A DNA stretch of 33,703 bases. It comes from a bacterium (GTDB lineage Bacteria > Desulfobacterota > Binatia > HRBIN30 > CADEER01). Positions 1 through 7,993 of this stretch are shown here, piece by piece; positions within the stretch are counted from its first letter, which is position 1; each line of letters begins with the position of its first letter. The position numbers and the translations under genes are program-made. The notes beneath the pieces are model-generated. The model was not told the origin of the DNA. It saw only the letters and a program-made list of their open reading frames with translations, and searched no databases. The stretch is from contig JAUIGL010000070.1 of the NCBI GenBank assembly GCA_030430165.1, positions 1 through 33,703 on the forward strand, in the 5' to 3' direction.

Positions 1-645
1 CGCGCCGGAGTAGGGGTGTCGAAACTCCAGCCCGGTTGCGGCGAGTAGCAGGCCGCCGATACCGAGTTGGTCGCGCCAGACGCGGTTGTGACGGCCATCT
101 CCGTAGTTGCTGTCGCCGATCACCGGGTGGCGCAGATGCTTCAGGTGGCGTCGGATCTGGTGTCGCCTGCCTGTGGCCGGTTGGCACTCGACTAGTGATG
201 CCCGCGTGGTTGCGTGCTCGCCTACCGCGATTGGCAGCTCGATCGTCTGCAAGGTGACGATTCGGGTGCGTGCAGCTCGTTGGCTTTGCTCGCGCCGCGG
301 GTCTCTGGCGTCGGCGATGTCGCGCAGCGGATGGTCGACGTCGGCGGACGGCGGAGCATAGCCGCGGGTGACGGCGAGGTAGGTCTTCTTCGTTTCGGGG
401 GACGACAAAGCTCCTTGGAGGAGGCGCGCGGCGTCGGAGCTCAGTCCGAGGACGATCACCCCCTGTGTCGGCCGGTCGAGGCGGTGCACCGGGTAGACCC
501 GCTGCCCGATCTGGTCGCGCAGCAGCTGCACCAGCACCGATCGCTGGCGCGAGTCGATTGCCGAGCGGTGCACCAGCAGCCCGGCCGGTTTGACGACCGC
601 GATGCAGTGCTCGTCTCGGTAGAGGATGGGCAGAGCTTGGCTCAC
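1..645 (-). CDS. truC: tRNA pseudouridine synthase C (TruC-like), 3' end cut by window edge
   Basis: RluA-family pseudouridine synthase that isomerises a uridine in tRNA; TruC acts on U65. The visible part is 215 codons and the reading frame is still open at base 1, so the C-terminus lies outside the window (E. coli TruC is about 260 residues). The start is a GTG at 645, 25 bp after the upstream dehydrogenase stop, preceded by a GGGCGGG stretch. Visible motifs are an N-terminal VVKPAGLLVHRS segment, the catalytic HRLDRPTQG loop (catalytic Asp57), and TGRRHQIRRHLKHLRHPVIG followed by GDSNYGDGRHN. RHPVIGDS and the HRLDRPT form match TruC better than RluA/C/D. It is probably cotranscribed with the acyl-CoA dehydrogenase at 671-1840 for housekeeping reasons rather than function. 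The family call is firm; TruC versus another RluA subfamily is likely but not certain. Confidence 0.92.
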   Translation of the reverse strand, partial: MSQALPILYRDEHCIAVVKPAGLLVHRSAIDSRQRSVLVQLLRDQIGQRVYPVHRLDRPTQGVIVLGLSSDAARLLQGALSSPETKKTYLAVTRGYAPPSADVDHPLRDIADARDPRREQSQRAARTRIVTLQTIELPIAVGEHATTRASLVECQPATGRRHQIRRHLKHLRHPVIGDSNYGDGRHNRVWRDQLGIGGLLLAATGLEFRHPYSGA

Positions 646-670
646 CCGCCCTGTCCGCCGGCGACCACTC

Positions 671-1840
671 TCAATAGCTCTTCGGCAGGTCGAGCACGTG
701 CTCGGCGATGTAGTTGAGCGCCATCTCCTGCGACACCGGGGCGATTCGCATCAACCGAGCTTCGCGCCAGTAGCGCTCGATGTTGTACTCGGTCGCGTAG
801 CCGAAGCCGCCGTAGACCTGCATCGCCCGGTCGCAGGCGCGAAAGCCCGCCTCGCCGGCGCGAAACTTGGCCATGTTGGCGAGCGCGCCGACCTCGGTGC
901 CGCCGCGATCGTACTCCCAGGCTGCCTTCTGCCACAGCAGGTCCGCCGCCTCTAGCTCGGCGTGCGAGTCGGCGAGCGGGTGGGCGATCGCCTGGTTGCG
1001 GCCGATCGGCCGGTTGAACACCACCCGCTCGCGCGCGTACGCGGCGGCGAGGGCGATGGCGCGCCGGCCGATGCCGATCGCCTCGGCGGCGATGACGATT
1101 CGCTCGGGGTTGATGCCGTCGAGCAGGTTGTAGAAGCCGCGCCCCTCCTCGCCGACGATGTCGGCATGCGCCACCGGCAGGTCGTTGATGAAGACTTCGT
1201 TCGAGTTCACCGCATTGCGGCCGAGCTTGGGGATCTCGTTGATCTCGCAGTAGGCCCGGTCGAGGTCGGCGAGGAAGAGGGTCATGCCGTCGAGCGGCCG
1301 CCGGCACTCCTCCGCGGGAGTCGTCCGCGCCAGCAGCAGGATCTTCTGCGCCTGTTGCGCCTTGGTGTTCCAGATCTTCTTGCCGTTGATGATCCAGCGG
1401 TCGCCGTCGCGTTGCGCCGAGGTGCGAATCCGCGAGGTGTCGGTGCCGGCGTCGTCCTCGGTGACCCCGAACGAGACGTGCAGCTCGCCGCTCGCGGTGG
1501 GCGGCAGATAGCGGCGCTTCATCTCCTCCGAGCCGTGGTGGATGACCGGCCCCATGCCGAAGATGGAGAGGTGCAAGGCGGAGGCCGCGTTCATCGCGCC
1601 TGCGCTGTTGGCGACCGAGCGCAGCAGCATGCCGGCGTGGTGCACGCCGAGCCCGGCGCCGCCGTACTCGGCCGGGATCAGGACGCCGATCCAGCCGTTC
1701 TTGGCGAAGGCGTTGTAGTAGTCCCACGGAAACTCGTGCCGCGCATCGTGGTCGCGCCAGTAGTCGTCGTCGAAGGCGGCAGCGAGCCGCTTGGCCTCGT
1801 TCTCGATCTCGGCCAGCTCGGTGCTGGTTTCGAAGTCCAT
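671..1840 (-). CDS. Acyl-CoA dehydrogenase
   Basis: FAD-dependent acyl-CoA dehydrogenase, 389 aa, the usual family length. It would put the alpha,beta double bond into an acyl-CoA and pass electrons to ETF. Visible are the N-terminal helical domain (IPAEYGGAGLG near 55-65), the middle beta-domain FAD/substrate motif FGVTEDDAGTDTS (124-136), ING(K)KIWNT (151-159), and the C-terminal helical domain with YGGFGYATEYNIERYWREAR (343-362). The usual C-terminal catalytic Glu (YEGT in MCAD) is replaced by RIAPVSQE. A Glu in NPERIVI (Glu246) sits where isovaleryl- and long-chain acyl-CoA dehydrogenases carry their base, so I infer that as the catalytic residue. The start ATG at 1840 follows a GGGAGAG ribosome-binding site. 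It is first of two genes on this strand, with truC 25 bp downstream. The substrate is unknown; branched or long chains are possible. Confidence 0.94.
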   Translation of the reverse strand: MDFETSTELAEIENEAKRLAAAFDDDYWRDHDARHEFPWDYYNAFAKNGWIGVLIPAEYGGAGLGVHHAGMLLRSVANSAGAMNAASALHLSIFGMGPVIHHGSEEMKRRYLPPTASGELHVSFGVTEDDAGTDTSRIRTSAQRDGDRWIINGKKIWNTKAQQAQKILLLARTTPAEECRRPLDGMTLFLADLDRAYCEINEIPKLGRNAVNSNEVFINDLPVAHADIVGEEGRGFYNLLDGINPERIVIAAEAIGIGRRAIALAAAYARERVVFNRPIGRNQAIAHPLADSHAELEAADLLWQKAAWEYDRGGTEVGALANMAKFRAGEAGFRACDRAMQVYGGFGYATEYNIERYWREARLMRIAPVSQEMALNYIAEHVLDLPKSY

Positions 1841-2001
1841 TTTTTCTCTCCCGACTGGTCCATGCCGCGACCTGGTCGGCCATGGTATCCACGCTCCGAT
1901 TCGCTCTCCTTGTAGCGATCGGCGGACCGGTCACGCAACGCGAGTGTCCTGAACCACAAGTTCGCTCGACGAATTTTGCCACGAACTTCTGATCCAGGAG
2001 A
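1841..2001. promoter_or_regulatory. Intergenic region with inverted repeat upstream of acyl-CoA dehydrogenase
   Basis: The 161 bp between the lnt stop and the dehydrogenase start should hold the dehydrogenase promoter. It contains an inverted repeat, AAGTTCG at 1958-1964 and CGAACTT at 1982-1988 (7-bp arms, 17-bp spacer), which could be an operator or a weak hairpin downstream of lnt. I see no convincing -35/-10 pair. Confidence 0.25.
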
Positions 2002-3570
2002 CTAGGCAGAGCTTTGCTCGGGCCGGTGCCGTGTCGGGAGAACTCCCCATAGGAATAGGGCCGCCGAGAGGAAGCCTGGCCAGTCGCCAAGCGCGGCGTA
2101 TGGGCTACGTGCGCGCAGTAGGGGGACTCGGCCGACCACGCTCTCGCGGGTCAGCAGTCCGCTGCGTGCGGTGAAGCTGCCGTCCGGGGCGACGATCGCG
2201 CTGATGCCGCTGTTGGTGGCGCGCACCATTGCGCGGCGCAGCTCGATCGACCTGATTCGAGCCATGGCGAGATGCAGCCGCGCACCCTGTGACCGGCCGA
2301 ACCAGGCGTCGTTGGCCAGAGTGACGATCAATTGCGCGTCGCCTTCCTCGACCATGCGGCGAACCAACCGGGGTCGCACCGCCTCGTAGCAGATTGGTGT
2401 CGCGATGCGGTGCGCGCCGAGCTCGAGCGGCTCCAGGCCGGAACCCGCTTCGAAGCGAGCGGTGACCGGCAATCTGCGCTCGAGAGCGGGCAGCCATTCG
2501 GCGAGCGGAACGTACTCGGTGAACGGAATCAGGAGGTTCTTTGCGTACCCGTGACGGATGGCTCCGTCCGTGCCGACCAGCAGCGCTGCGTTGTGCGCCG
2601 TGCGCCGCCCGCTTCGTTGCTCGACGTAGGCGGCGCCGAACAGCAGTGGCACCGGCAACTCGGGAGCTACCAAGGCTCCCGAAACCGGAAGCGGCCCGCG
2701 GATCCCACGCGAGTACACGGTTTCCGGCCATACCAGCAGGTCCAGGTCTGGCTGCTCGGCGATCAGCTCGCGGCTCTGCGAGAGATAGGCGTCGTGATCC
2801 TTTGCCGGATAGGCGCCCTTTTCTCGCAGTCCGAGGTTGCCCTGCACGATTCCGACCAGCAGCGTCGGGGCGTCGGCAGTTTGCTCGGCGATCGAGTGCA
2901 GTCGCAGCGTCCCGTAGGCGAGGGCGGCCAGGGTGCAGCCGCAGATCGTCGCCCACGCCCGCGTCGGGAATCGGCGCTCGCCCAAGAGCCACTCGATCGC
3001 GAGAAGCGCCGCGGCGTTGGTGCCGGCGACAAAGAGCGTCAGCAGGAGCGGTCCGCCGAGATCGGCCATTTGCACCAAATGGCGGCGCTCGGCGATTGCA
3101 TGGCCCAGGTGCACTGGAAACAGCAACGGGTACAGCCACTCGACCACCACCAGGGCGGCGGGTGCAACGGTAGCGAATCGGCGACGATGGCGCGCGGCTA
3201 GACCGCAGAGGAGCCCGTAGGCGGCGTAGCGCGTGGCGAACCAGACCGAGTCGGCGGCCCAGAACGTGGCGGCAATGAGCGGCTCGCCGCCGAGAAACAC
3301 GTCGACGATGCTCCACAGCCAAAGGTAGCCGCCGGCGTACGATACCCAGCCGAACACGAACCCGGCCGCGGTCGCCGCGCCGATCGTGCCGTGGCAACGC
3401 CGGATCGCGAGCCAGAGTGGGACCAGGCAGACCAGCGCCAAGGGCCAGATGCCGAAGCCGGCGAATCCGAGAAAGTGAAGCACTCCGCCGAGCGCGGCGA
3501 GAGCCAGACAGCGAGTCAGGTCGCTCCCGTGCGCAGGAGTCAGGTCGCGGGGGTCGCCGAGAGACGGCAC
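2002..3570 (-). CDS. lnt: Apolipoprotein N-acyltransferase
   Basis: Inner-membrane enzyme that adds the third acyl chain to the N-terminal Cys of lipoproteins. At 522 aa it has normal length. The first ~230 residues are membrane segments (hydrophobic runs near 22-58, 64-90, 100-125, 135-160, 172-195, 205-222), followed by a periplasmic carbon-nitrogen hydrolase domain. The Glu-Lys-Cys triad is visible: Glu283 in VWPETVYS, Lys344 in GYAKNLLIPFTEYVP, and Cys394 in ATPICYEAV. The LANDAWFG loop and ATNSGISAIV segment are also typical. The start is GTG 3570, inside the last 31 bp of the upstream ankyrin gene, so translation is probably coupled. It is the last gene of a three-gene operon whose other two products carry export signals, one of them a lipoprotein and hence a potential Lnt substrate. 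Confidence 0.95.
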   Translation of the reverse strand: MPSLGDPRDLTPAHGSDLTRCLALAALGGVLHFLGFAGFGIWPLALVCLVPLWLAIRRCHGTIGAATAAGFVFGWVSYAGGYLWLWSIVDVFLGGEPLIAATFWAADSVWFATRYAAYGLLCGLAARHRRRFATVAPAALVVVEWLYPLLFPVHLGHAIAERRHLVQMADLGGPLLLTLFVAGTNAAALLAIEWLLGERRFPTRAWATICGCTLAALAYGTLRLHSIAEQTADAPTLLVGIVQGNLGLREKGAYPAKDHDAYLSQSRELIAEQPDLDLLVWPETVYSRGIRGPLPVSGALVAPELPVPLLFGAAYVEQRSGRRTAHNAALLVGTDGAIRHGYAKNLLIPFTEYVPLAEWLPALERRLPVTARFEAGSGLEPLELGAHRIATPICYEAVRPRLVRRMVEEGDAQLIVTLANDAWFGRSQGARLHLAMARIRSIELRRAMVRATNSGISAIVAPDGSFTARSGLLTRESVVGRVPLLRARSPYAALGDWPGFLSAALFLWGVLPTRHRPEQSSA

Positions 3571-4352
3571 GGTCCAGTACCCGGCGCGGCGCGTTCCGCC
3601 GCGCTGCGCCCTTCCTGGTCGCGCGCGTTCCTGTCGGCGCCGCGTTCGATCAGCAACGCCGCGGTCGCCGCGTTGCCCTTGGCGCAGGCGACGATCAGGG
3701 GGGTGTCGCCGTAGCGGTCGCGCGGGTCGACGGCGGCGCCGCGATCGATCAATAGCGCAACCACCCCGGTATGGTCGCCGAGCGCCGCGTGGAAGAGGGG
3801 CGTGCGCTTTTGCCGATCAGCCTGGTCGACTGCTGCGCCTTCGTCGAGCAGATAGCGAACCGTTGCCAGGGCGCCGTCCGCGGCGGCGTAGCTGAGAGGG
3901 GTGCGTCCGCCGGCGTCCGGTGTGTCGATCGCCCCGCCGTGCGCGTGCAGCCAGCGCACCAGCTCGAGATCTTTCGCGTCGAGGACTGCCAGCAGAACCG
4001 TCGAGCGCTGCAAATCGTCGCGACTGTCGATCGAGGCGCCCCGCTCCAGCGCCTTTTCGATGGTTGCGCGGTCTCCCTGCCGCACCGCCTCGAGCAAGCG
4101 CTGCTCCAGCGTGAACGGCTGCGGCAGCGGTCGTTCGCCGCCACCCATCAAGACATTGGGCGGTGCCGCTCGCGGCGCGGCTTCGGCCGCCGGTGGTATC
4201 GTGGTTGGCGCGGCGGCGGATGAGCCGGTTTCCGGCTCGGCGCTGCAAGCGGCGGCGAAAAGGGTCAGCCCGACCCAGCAGCGGACGAGGTGAAGCGGCG
4301 TGTGGGCGCGCCGTCTGCGCCGCGCCCACACGCCGTGAAGCGCTCGGTTCAC
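3540..4352 (-). CDS. Ankyrin-repeat lipoprotein
   Basis: Predicted 270-aa exported lipoprotein made mostly of ankyrin repeats. I chose the GTG at 4352 because it overlaps the upstream stop as GTGA and opens a signal peptide: an arginine run (RRRRR, 11-15), a short hydrophobic segment WVGLTLFAAA, and a lipobox-like AAAC with Cys36. A low-complexity Ala/Pro/Thr linker follows (about 43-66), then about five ankyrin units near 81-111, 115-145, 150-180, 183-213 and 216-246, with the usual GRTPL / GDTPL and ALLIERGAD phrases. Such repeats bind other proteins; no catalytic part is visible. It lies between the Notum-type hydrolase and lnt, overlapping both, so a periplasmic role with the hydrolase is plausible. 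The n-region is longer than usual, and a later start at GTG (VWARR) is possible. Confidence 0.87.
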   Translation of the reverse strand: MNRALHGVWARRRRRAHTPLHLVRCWVGLTLFAAACSAEPETGSSAAAPTTIPPAAEAAPRAAPPNVLMGGGERPLPQPFTLEQRLLEAVRQGDRATIEKALERGASIDSRDDLQRSTVLLAVLDAKDLELVRWLHAHGGAIDTPDAGGRTPLSYAAADGALATVRYLLDEGAAVDQADRQKRTPLFHAALGDHTGVVALLIDRGAAVDPRDRYGDTPLIVACAKGNAATAALLIERGADRNARDQEGRSAAERAAPGTGPCRLSATPAT

Positions 4353-5662
4353 GCGCCCGACAGGGCGTCGTTGATCAGCGGACCCACGATCGACATGCCG
4401 GGGTCTTCGAGGTTGTACTCGTTGAACGGCTCGACCTTGCGCGTCACCTGGTTGTTCAGGATGAAGCGGTCGAGGAAAGTCTCGAAGGGCATGTTGCCAC
4501 TCGGGCACTTCCAGCTCTGCGACCACGGGAATTCCCAGAACTCGTACCACTTCTTCTTGCGCACTTTCGGACAGGAATGGCTGCCGATGAACGTGATGAT
4601 CGAGACGCAGTGGCTGTCGTTGATCGGCCGGTGCCACGGGACGTGAAAGCTGTAGTTCGAAAAGTCGTCGAGGCGTGACAACAAGTTCGCCTGGTCGGCT
4701 TGCCATTTGGCGAGAATCTGCGCCTGCGACAGGTTCGGAAAGAAGCGTTCGTACGAGAAGCGCGAGAAGTTGAAGTCGGTCGAGTAGCCGACGTATGCCA
4801 GCTGGTCGTTCGGATACTCGGTCGCGATCATCGCGTTGATGCTACCGAAGTCGTTCGGATCGAATGCCGCTGGCAGCTGATCGTAGAGCGAATCCAGGTT
4901 CCACTGGTCTTCGATCAGCGAATGCAGCGGATGCGAGTTGTAGCTGGAGTCGGGCGCCGGGAAGATCGGTCCCGAGTCGTTGAGGAGGTATCCCTCGTTC
5001 GGCAAGAGGGTGCGGCGAGCTTCGTAGTACAGGGCGCTGCTCGCCACGCCGCCGGCGCTGAAGCCGGTGACCACCATCTTGCCGATGTTGGGGAACCGTC
5101 CGGCGAGAAAGTCGAGTGCCGCGATCGAGTTGTTGTAGCCATTGTGGCGGAACACGATCGGCGGATTCTGTCCGCTCGGATCGTTGTAGGTGACGACGCG
5201 ATTGCCGACGTGCACGTCGCCGGTGCAGTACGGCATGTAGGCCACGTCGAACCCGTTGGTGGCGATGTCGTTCTTCGGGCGCAGGGGGATGCCGGGATCC
5301 GCCCCGTTCACCAGCGGCGATACGTACTGAGCCTTGAACTGCGTGATGTAGTCGGTCGGGATCCCGTTTGGGTTGGCGGCGCCCAAGACACCGGCTTGAC
5401 CCGAGCAGGTCTCGTAGTCCCAGCACGCGCCTCCTCCCTCGTACATGATCAACAGATGATTCGAGGAAGCCGAGTCGTGAACCCAGAAACGATACTGCGA
5501 TCCGTCGCTGCAGATCGTTCCCGGAAGCTCGACCAGCTCCCAGTTGTAGTTGTTGCCGCCGTCGACGACATCCTCGATGCCGATCGACCAGGATTTGCCC
5601 GGCAGCACGGCTGCCGCCAAAGCGGCTGCCCAGACGCAACTACGCCAGACGTTCGTTCTCAT
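4349..5662 (-). CDS. Secreted pectinacetylesterase / Notum-type carboxylesterase
   Basis: Alpha/beta-hydrolase of the pectinacetylesterase family, which includes plant pectin acetylesterases and animal Notum; such enzymes remove acetyl or acyl esters. From ATG 5662 it is 437 aa with an N-terminal signal peptide (WAAALAAAVLPGKSWS). The ATG at 5662 is preferred over GTG 5668 because GGGAGGG lies five bases upstream of it. Visible family marks are the oxyanion region MYEGGGACWDYETCSG, the nucleophile elbow TGFSAGGVASS (Ser202), an Asp in YSTDFNFSRF (Asp296) and a His in NDSHCVS (His351), in the family order and approximate spacing. Several cysteines suit a periplasmic or secreted protein. It is the first gene of the operon leading into the ankyrin lipoprotein and lnt. 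The substrate is unknown: acetylated polysaccharide is the family default, and a lipid-type acyl ester as for Notum is an alternative. Confidence 0.88.
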   Translation of the reverse strand: MRTNVWRSCVWAAALAAAVLPGKSWSIGIEDVVDGGNNYNWELVELPGTICSDGSQYRFWVHDSASSNHLLIMYEGGGACWDYETCSGQAGVLGAANPNGIPTDYITQFKAQYVSPLVNGADPGIPLRPKNDIATNGFDVAYMPYCTGDVHVGNRVVTYNDPSGQNPPIVFRHNGYNNSIAALDFLAGRFPNIGKMVVTGFSAGGVASSALYYEARRTLLPNEGYLLNDSGPIFPAPDSSYNSHPLHSLIEDQWNLDSLYDQLPAAFDPNDFGSINAMIATEYPNDQLAYVGYSTDFNFSRFSYERFFPNLSQAQILAKWQADQANLLSRLDDFSNYSFHVPWHRPINDSHCVSIITFIGSHSCPKVRKKKWYEFWEFPWSQSWKCPSGNMPFETFLDRFILNNQVTRKVEPFNEYNLEDPGMSIVGPLINDALSGA

Positions 5663-5830
5663 GCGCACCCTCCCCCTTGGTTACTGGTTGCGTTGTCGTC
5701 GCCCGGTCCCACTACCGAACGACCAATGAGACAATGTCGCTGCGCGGTGCTACCACGCTGCTATCCGAACGGTCAAGCGTCGGTGGAGCTCGGATGCAAG
5801 TATTTGGGTCGAGTCACCGACTCTTGCTGC

Positions 5831-6520
5831 TCACGGCATCGTGGCGGAGTCTGCAAAGGATTCCTGGTCGGCGAGCCAGGCGTTGCGAGCCTTTTCTTGC
5901 GCGTCGCGTCGCGTCATCGCCTCCTCGATCTTGCGGGGTAGCTCCTCGAGCCGGGCCAGGCTGAGGCGGCGCGCCAGCATCAGCATGCCGACGTCGCGTT
6001 GCGGCAAGACGCTCTCGTAGTGGTCGATGAGGTAGGTGGTGAGCTCGACGTAGTCGCCGAACAGGTTGGCGCGGTGATCGAAATACGCGCGGATTTCCTC
6101 TTCGGTGCCGGTGCCCGAGAGCACCTTGCCGTATTCGACATTCCAGCGGTCACGCTCGGCTCGCCTGCGATCCTTCTCTTCGGGGTCATCAGTGGGCGCG
6201 GAGATCGCCCAGTAGATGTTCTCCGGCAGGGCGCGTCGCACCTCGTCGAGATCGACCGCTTCCCAAGACGGGAGGGCGAGCGCGCCGCCTCCCGGAACAT
6301 CGGTCCCCGGGTTAGCGAGATCCTCTGCCTGCTGCGCGCCTCGCTGTCTGAGGCGCCCGACCGAATCGGAGCCGGCCGACAGCGGGCGTGTTGCCTGCGT
6401 TCGCAGCGGTTGGCGAGCGCGCGTCTGGGGGCGTTCCGGTGACGTGCCCGGCGCGAGGCGCAGGGCGCCGAAAACGACTGCGGCGATGATGGCCAGGCCC
6501 AACCATACCCGAGGAGACAT
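5831..6520 (-). CDS. Unrecognised single-pass membrane-anchored protein
   Basis: 229 aa. I do not recognise the family. One membrane segment at the N-terminus (about 4-20, WLGLAIIAAVVFGALRL) is followed by an Arg/Pro/Gln-rich linker to about residue 75. The acidic-basic helical domain that follows (about 85-222) contains LPENIYWAISAPTDDPEEKDR near its start and then long amphipathic helices rich in Glu and Arg. The likely topology is N-in with the helical domain in the periplasm. It lies 120 bp after the isomerase-like gene on the same strand and 168 bp before the Notum-type gene, so it could share a transcript with either. Reading-frame length, a clear ATG and a protein-like composition support it being real, although no strong Shine-Dalgarno sequence is visible. 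Confidence 0.75.
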   Translation of the reverse strand: MSPRVWLGLAIIAAVVFGALRLAPGTSPERPQTRARQPLRTQATRPLSAGSDSVGRLRQRGAQQAEDLANPGTDVPGGGALALPSWEAVDLDEVRRALPENIYWAISAPTDDPEEKDRRRAERDRWNVEYGKVLSGTGTEEEIRAYFDHRANLFGDYVELTTYLIDHYESVLPQRDVGMLMLARRLSLARLEELPRKIEEAMTRRDAQEKARNAWLADQESFADSATMP

Positions 6521-6640
6521 GGCGCACCGGATACAGCAGCCACCGCCGCCGGTGCAAGGCCGAACCCCGGGATGGCGGTCTTGCGCGCGCGGGCTCGGTG
6601 TTCCGACTCGCGCCGTAGAGGGGGGGGAATGCCGAGGGCT

Positions 6641-7342
6641 CTACTGTCCGGCGAGAGCCATGATTTCGTCGGTGAGTGTGGCTGGCTGACAATACGCGTC
6701 GATCGTATCGGCCAGTTGCCCGTGGATACGGGCTTTGGTTCCGGCGTAGGCGGAGGCGTCGACCCCGCGGACCCGGCACACGGCGGCGTCCACGGCTGCG
6801 TCGAGGTCCGCCGCTTCGACGGTTCGGTCGAGATAGCCGAAGTCGACTGCCTCGTCCGGACCGACCAGGTCGCCGACTGTCGCGCGCGCGTAGCCGGGGC
6901 GGGTCAGACGGTGCTCGGCCAGCGCCAGCGCGAAGCGCGGAACGGTCAGGCCGATTGCAACCTCGTTCATGCCGATGCGGTAGTCGCCGCGCACGCCGAA
7001 ACGAAGATCGGCGCTCATCAGGAGGAATGCTCCCATCGGGTAGGCGTGTCCGGTACAGGCGGCGACGATCGGATGCGGATGTCTCAGCATGCGCGTGATC
7101 GCCTGCATGCCGCTGGTCATCATGCGGTGCGTCGGCTCGAGCCCGCGCGAGAACGTCGGCATGTCGAAGCCGGCGGAGAAGATTCCCGGGCGTCCGCGCA
7201 GCACGGTCACCTCGGCGGCCGTGGCGGCTGCGTCGAGGCGGGCGCAGATCTCGTCGAGCATCTCTGCCGACATTGCGTTCACCTTGCCGTCGTCGATGGT
7301 GATGTGGGCGACGCCTTCGTTCACGGTCATCGTCGTGCGCAC
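6641..7342 (-). CDS. Enoyl-CoA hydratase/isomerase-family protein (isomerase-like active site)
   Basis: Crotonase-fold protein, 233 aa from the GTG at 7342, chosen because AGGAGG lies five bases upstream. An upstream TTG at 7360 has no such site. The oxyanion-hole segments are visible (GIFSAGFDMPTF and CTGHAYPMGAFLLMSAD). Hydratases need two glutamates: the first (GGxCELA in classic crotonase) is Phe106 here, while the second is kept as Glu127 in GMNEVAIGL. One Glu at that position is the pattern of delta3-delta2 enoyl-CoA isomerases, so I infer an isomerase or a related reaction rather than hydration. It is transcribed divergently from the TetR gene at 7439 across 96 bp containing two palindromes, so that regulator probably controls it. 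The substrate is not evident. Confidence 0.88.
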   Translation of the reverse strand: MRTTMTVNEGVAHITIDDGKVNAMSAEMLDEICARLDAAATAAEVTVLRGRPGIFSAGFDMPTFSRGLEPTHRMMTSGMQAITRMLRHPHPIVAACTGHAYPMGAFLLMSADLRFGVRGDYRIGMNEVAIGLTVPRFALALAEHRLTRPGYARATVGDLVGPDEAVDFGYLDRTVEAADLDAAVDAAVCRVRGVDASAYAGTKARIHGQLADTIDAYCQPATLTDEIMALAGQ

Positions 7343-7390
7343 GGGATCCTCCTCTGCCAATTGGACCAGTCGTCATAGTCTGCTATATGG

Positions 7391-7415
7391 ACCGTTCGGT
7401 TTAGTTGCAACCGAA
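7391..7415. promoter_or_regulatory. Overlapping palindromes, probable TetR operator
   Basis: Two overlapping inverted repeats lie in the 96-bp divergent gap: ACCGttCGGT (7391-7400) and a perfect 7-bp-arm repeat TTCGGTT-N7-AACCGAA (7395-7415). They sit 24-48 bp upstream of the TetR start and next to a TATATGG run (7384-7390), which is the place expected for an autoregulating TetR operator. Binding is inferred. Confidence 0.5.
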
Positions 7416-7438
7416 GCCGCTCCGGGGGAGAGTCGCGC

Positions 7439-7993
7439 ATGGCGAACACCCCGAAACACAGAGAGAATCTGGTGCGCGCGGCGATGCGGCTGTTTCGCCG
7501 GCAAGGCTACGCGTCGACCGGCCTGCAGCAGATCCTGGACGAGAGCGGTGCTCCCAAGGGCTCTCTGTATCACTACTTCCCGGGAGGCAAGGAGGCGTTG
7601 GGGGAAGCGGCGGTGACGCTCGCCGGGGAGTTGATCGACGACATGTTGCGCCGGCTGGCCGCCGAGCACGCGGGCGACTCCAAGGCGTTCGTGCGCGGGT
7701 ATTGCCGGACGATGGCCGGCTGGATGGCCGAGTCCGACTTCCAGTCGGGCTGCCCGATCGCCACCACGCTGCTGGAAACCGTTCCGCAATCGCCGTCGAT
7801 GACGCGCATCGGCGGCGAGGTCTTCGACAGCTGGGGCGAGACGATTACCGGCGTTTTCGTCTCCGACGGTCTACCGAAAAGGCGGGCGCGCGAGCAGGCC
7901 CAGTTCCTGGTCGCGGCGATGGAAGGAGCGCTGGTGCTCGCTCGTGTGCGAAGGTCGAAGCGCCCGATCCTCGATGTCGCCAAGTTCTTCTAG
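7439..7993 (+). CDS. TetR/AcrR-family transcriptional regulator (LmrA/YxaF-like)
   Basis: 184-aa repressor-type protein. The N-terminal helix-turn-helix is clear: RENLVRAAMRLFRRQGYAST, then GLQQILDESGAPKGSLYHYF with PGGKEAL (about 8-58), the phrase typical of the LmrA/YxaF branch. The C-terminal half is the ligand/dimer domain, with a GCPIATTLLE segment also typical of that branch. The start ATG at 7439 has GGGGGAG upstream. It is divergent from the isomerase-like gene, and the palindromes at 7391-7415 are the obvious binding site for control of itself and that gene. The ligand is unknown; an acyl-CoA or small hydrophobic compound would suit the neighbour. It ends 28 bp before the convergent methyltransferase gene. 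Confidence 0.92.
   Translation: MANTPKHRENLVRAAMRLFRRQGYASTGLQQILDESGAPKGSLYHYFPGGKEALGEAAVTLAGELIDDMLRRLAAEHAGDSKAFVRGYCRTMAGWMAESDFQSGCPIATTLLETVPQSPSMTRIGGEVFDSWGETITGVFVSDGLPKRRAREQAQFLVAAMEGALVLARVRRSKRPILDVAKFF

Noticed and set aside
962..1915. Long plus-strand frame opposite the acyl-CoA dehydrogenase
   Set aside because: Shadow frame in GC-rich DNA; the minus strand shows the full dehydrogenase domain order.
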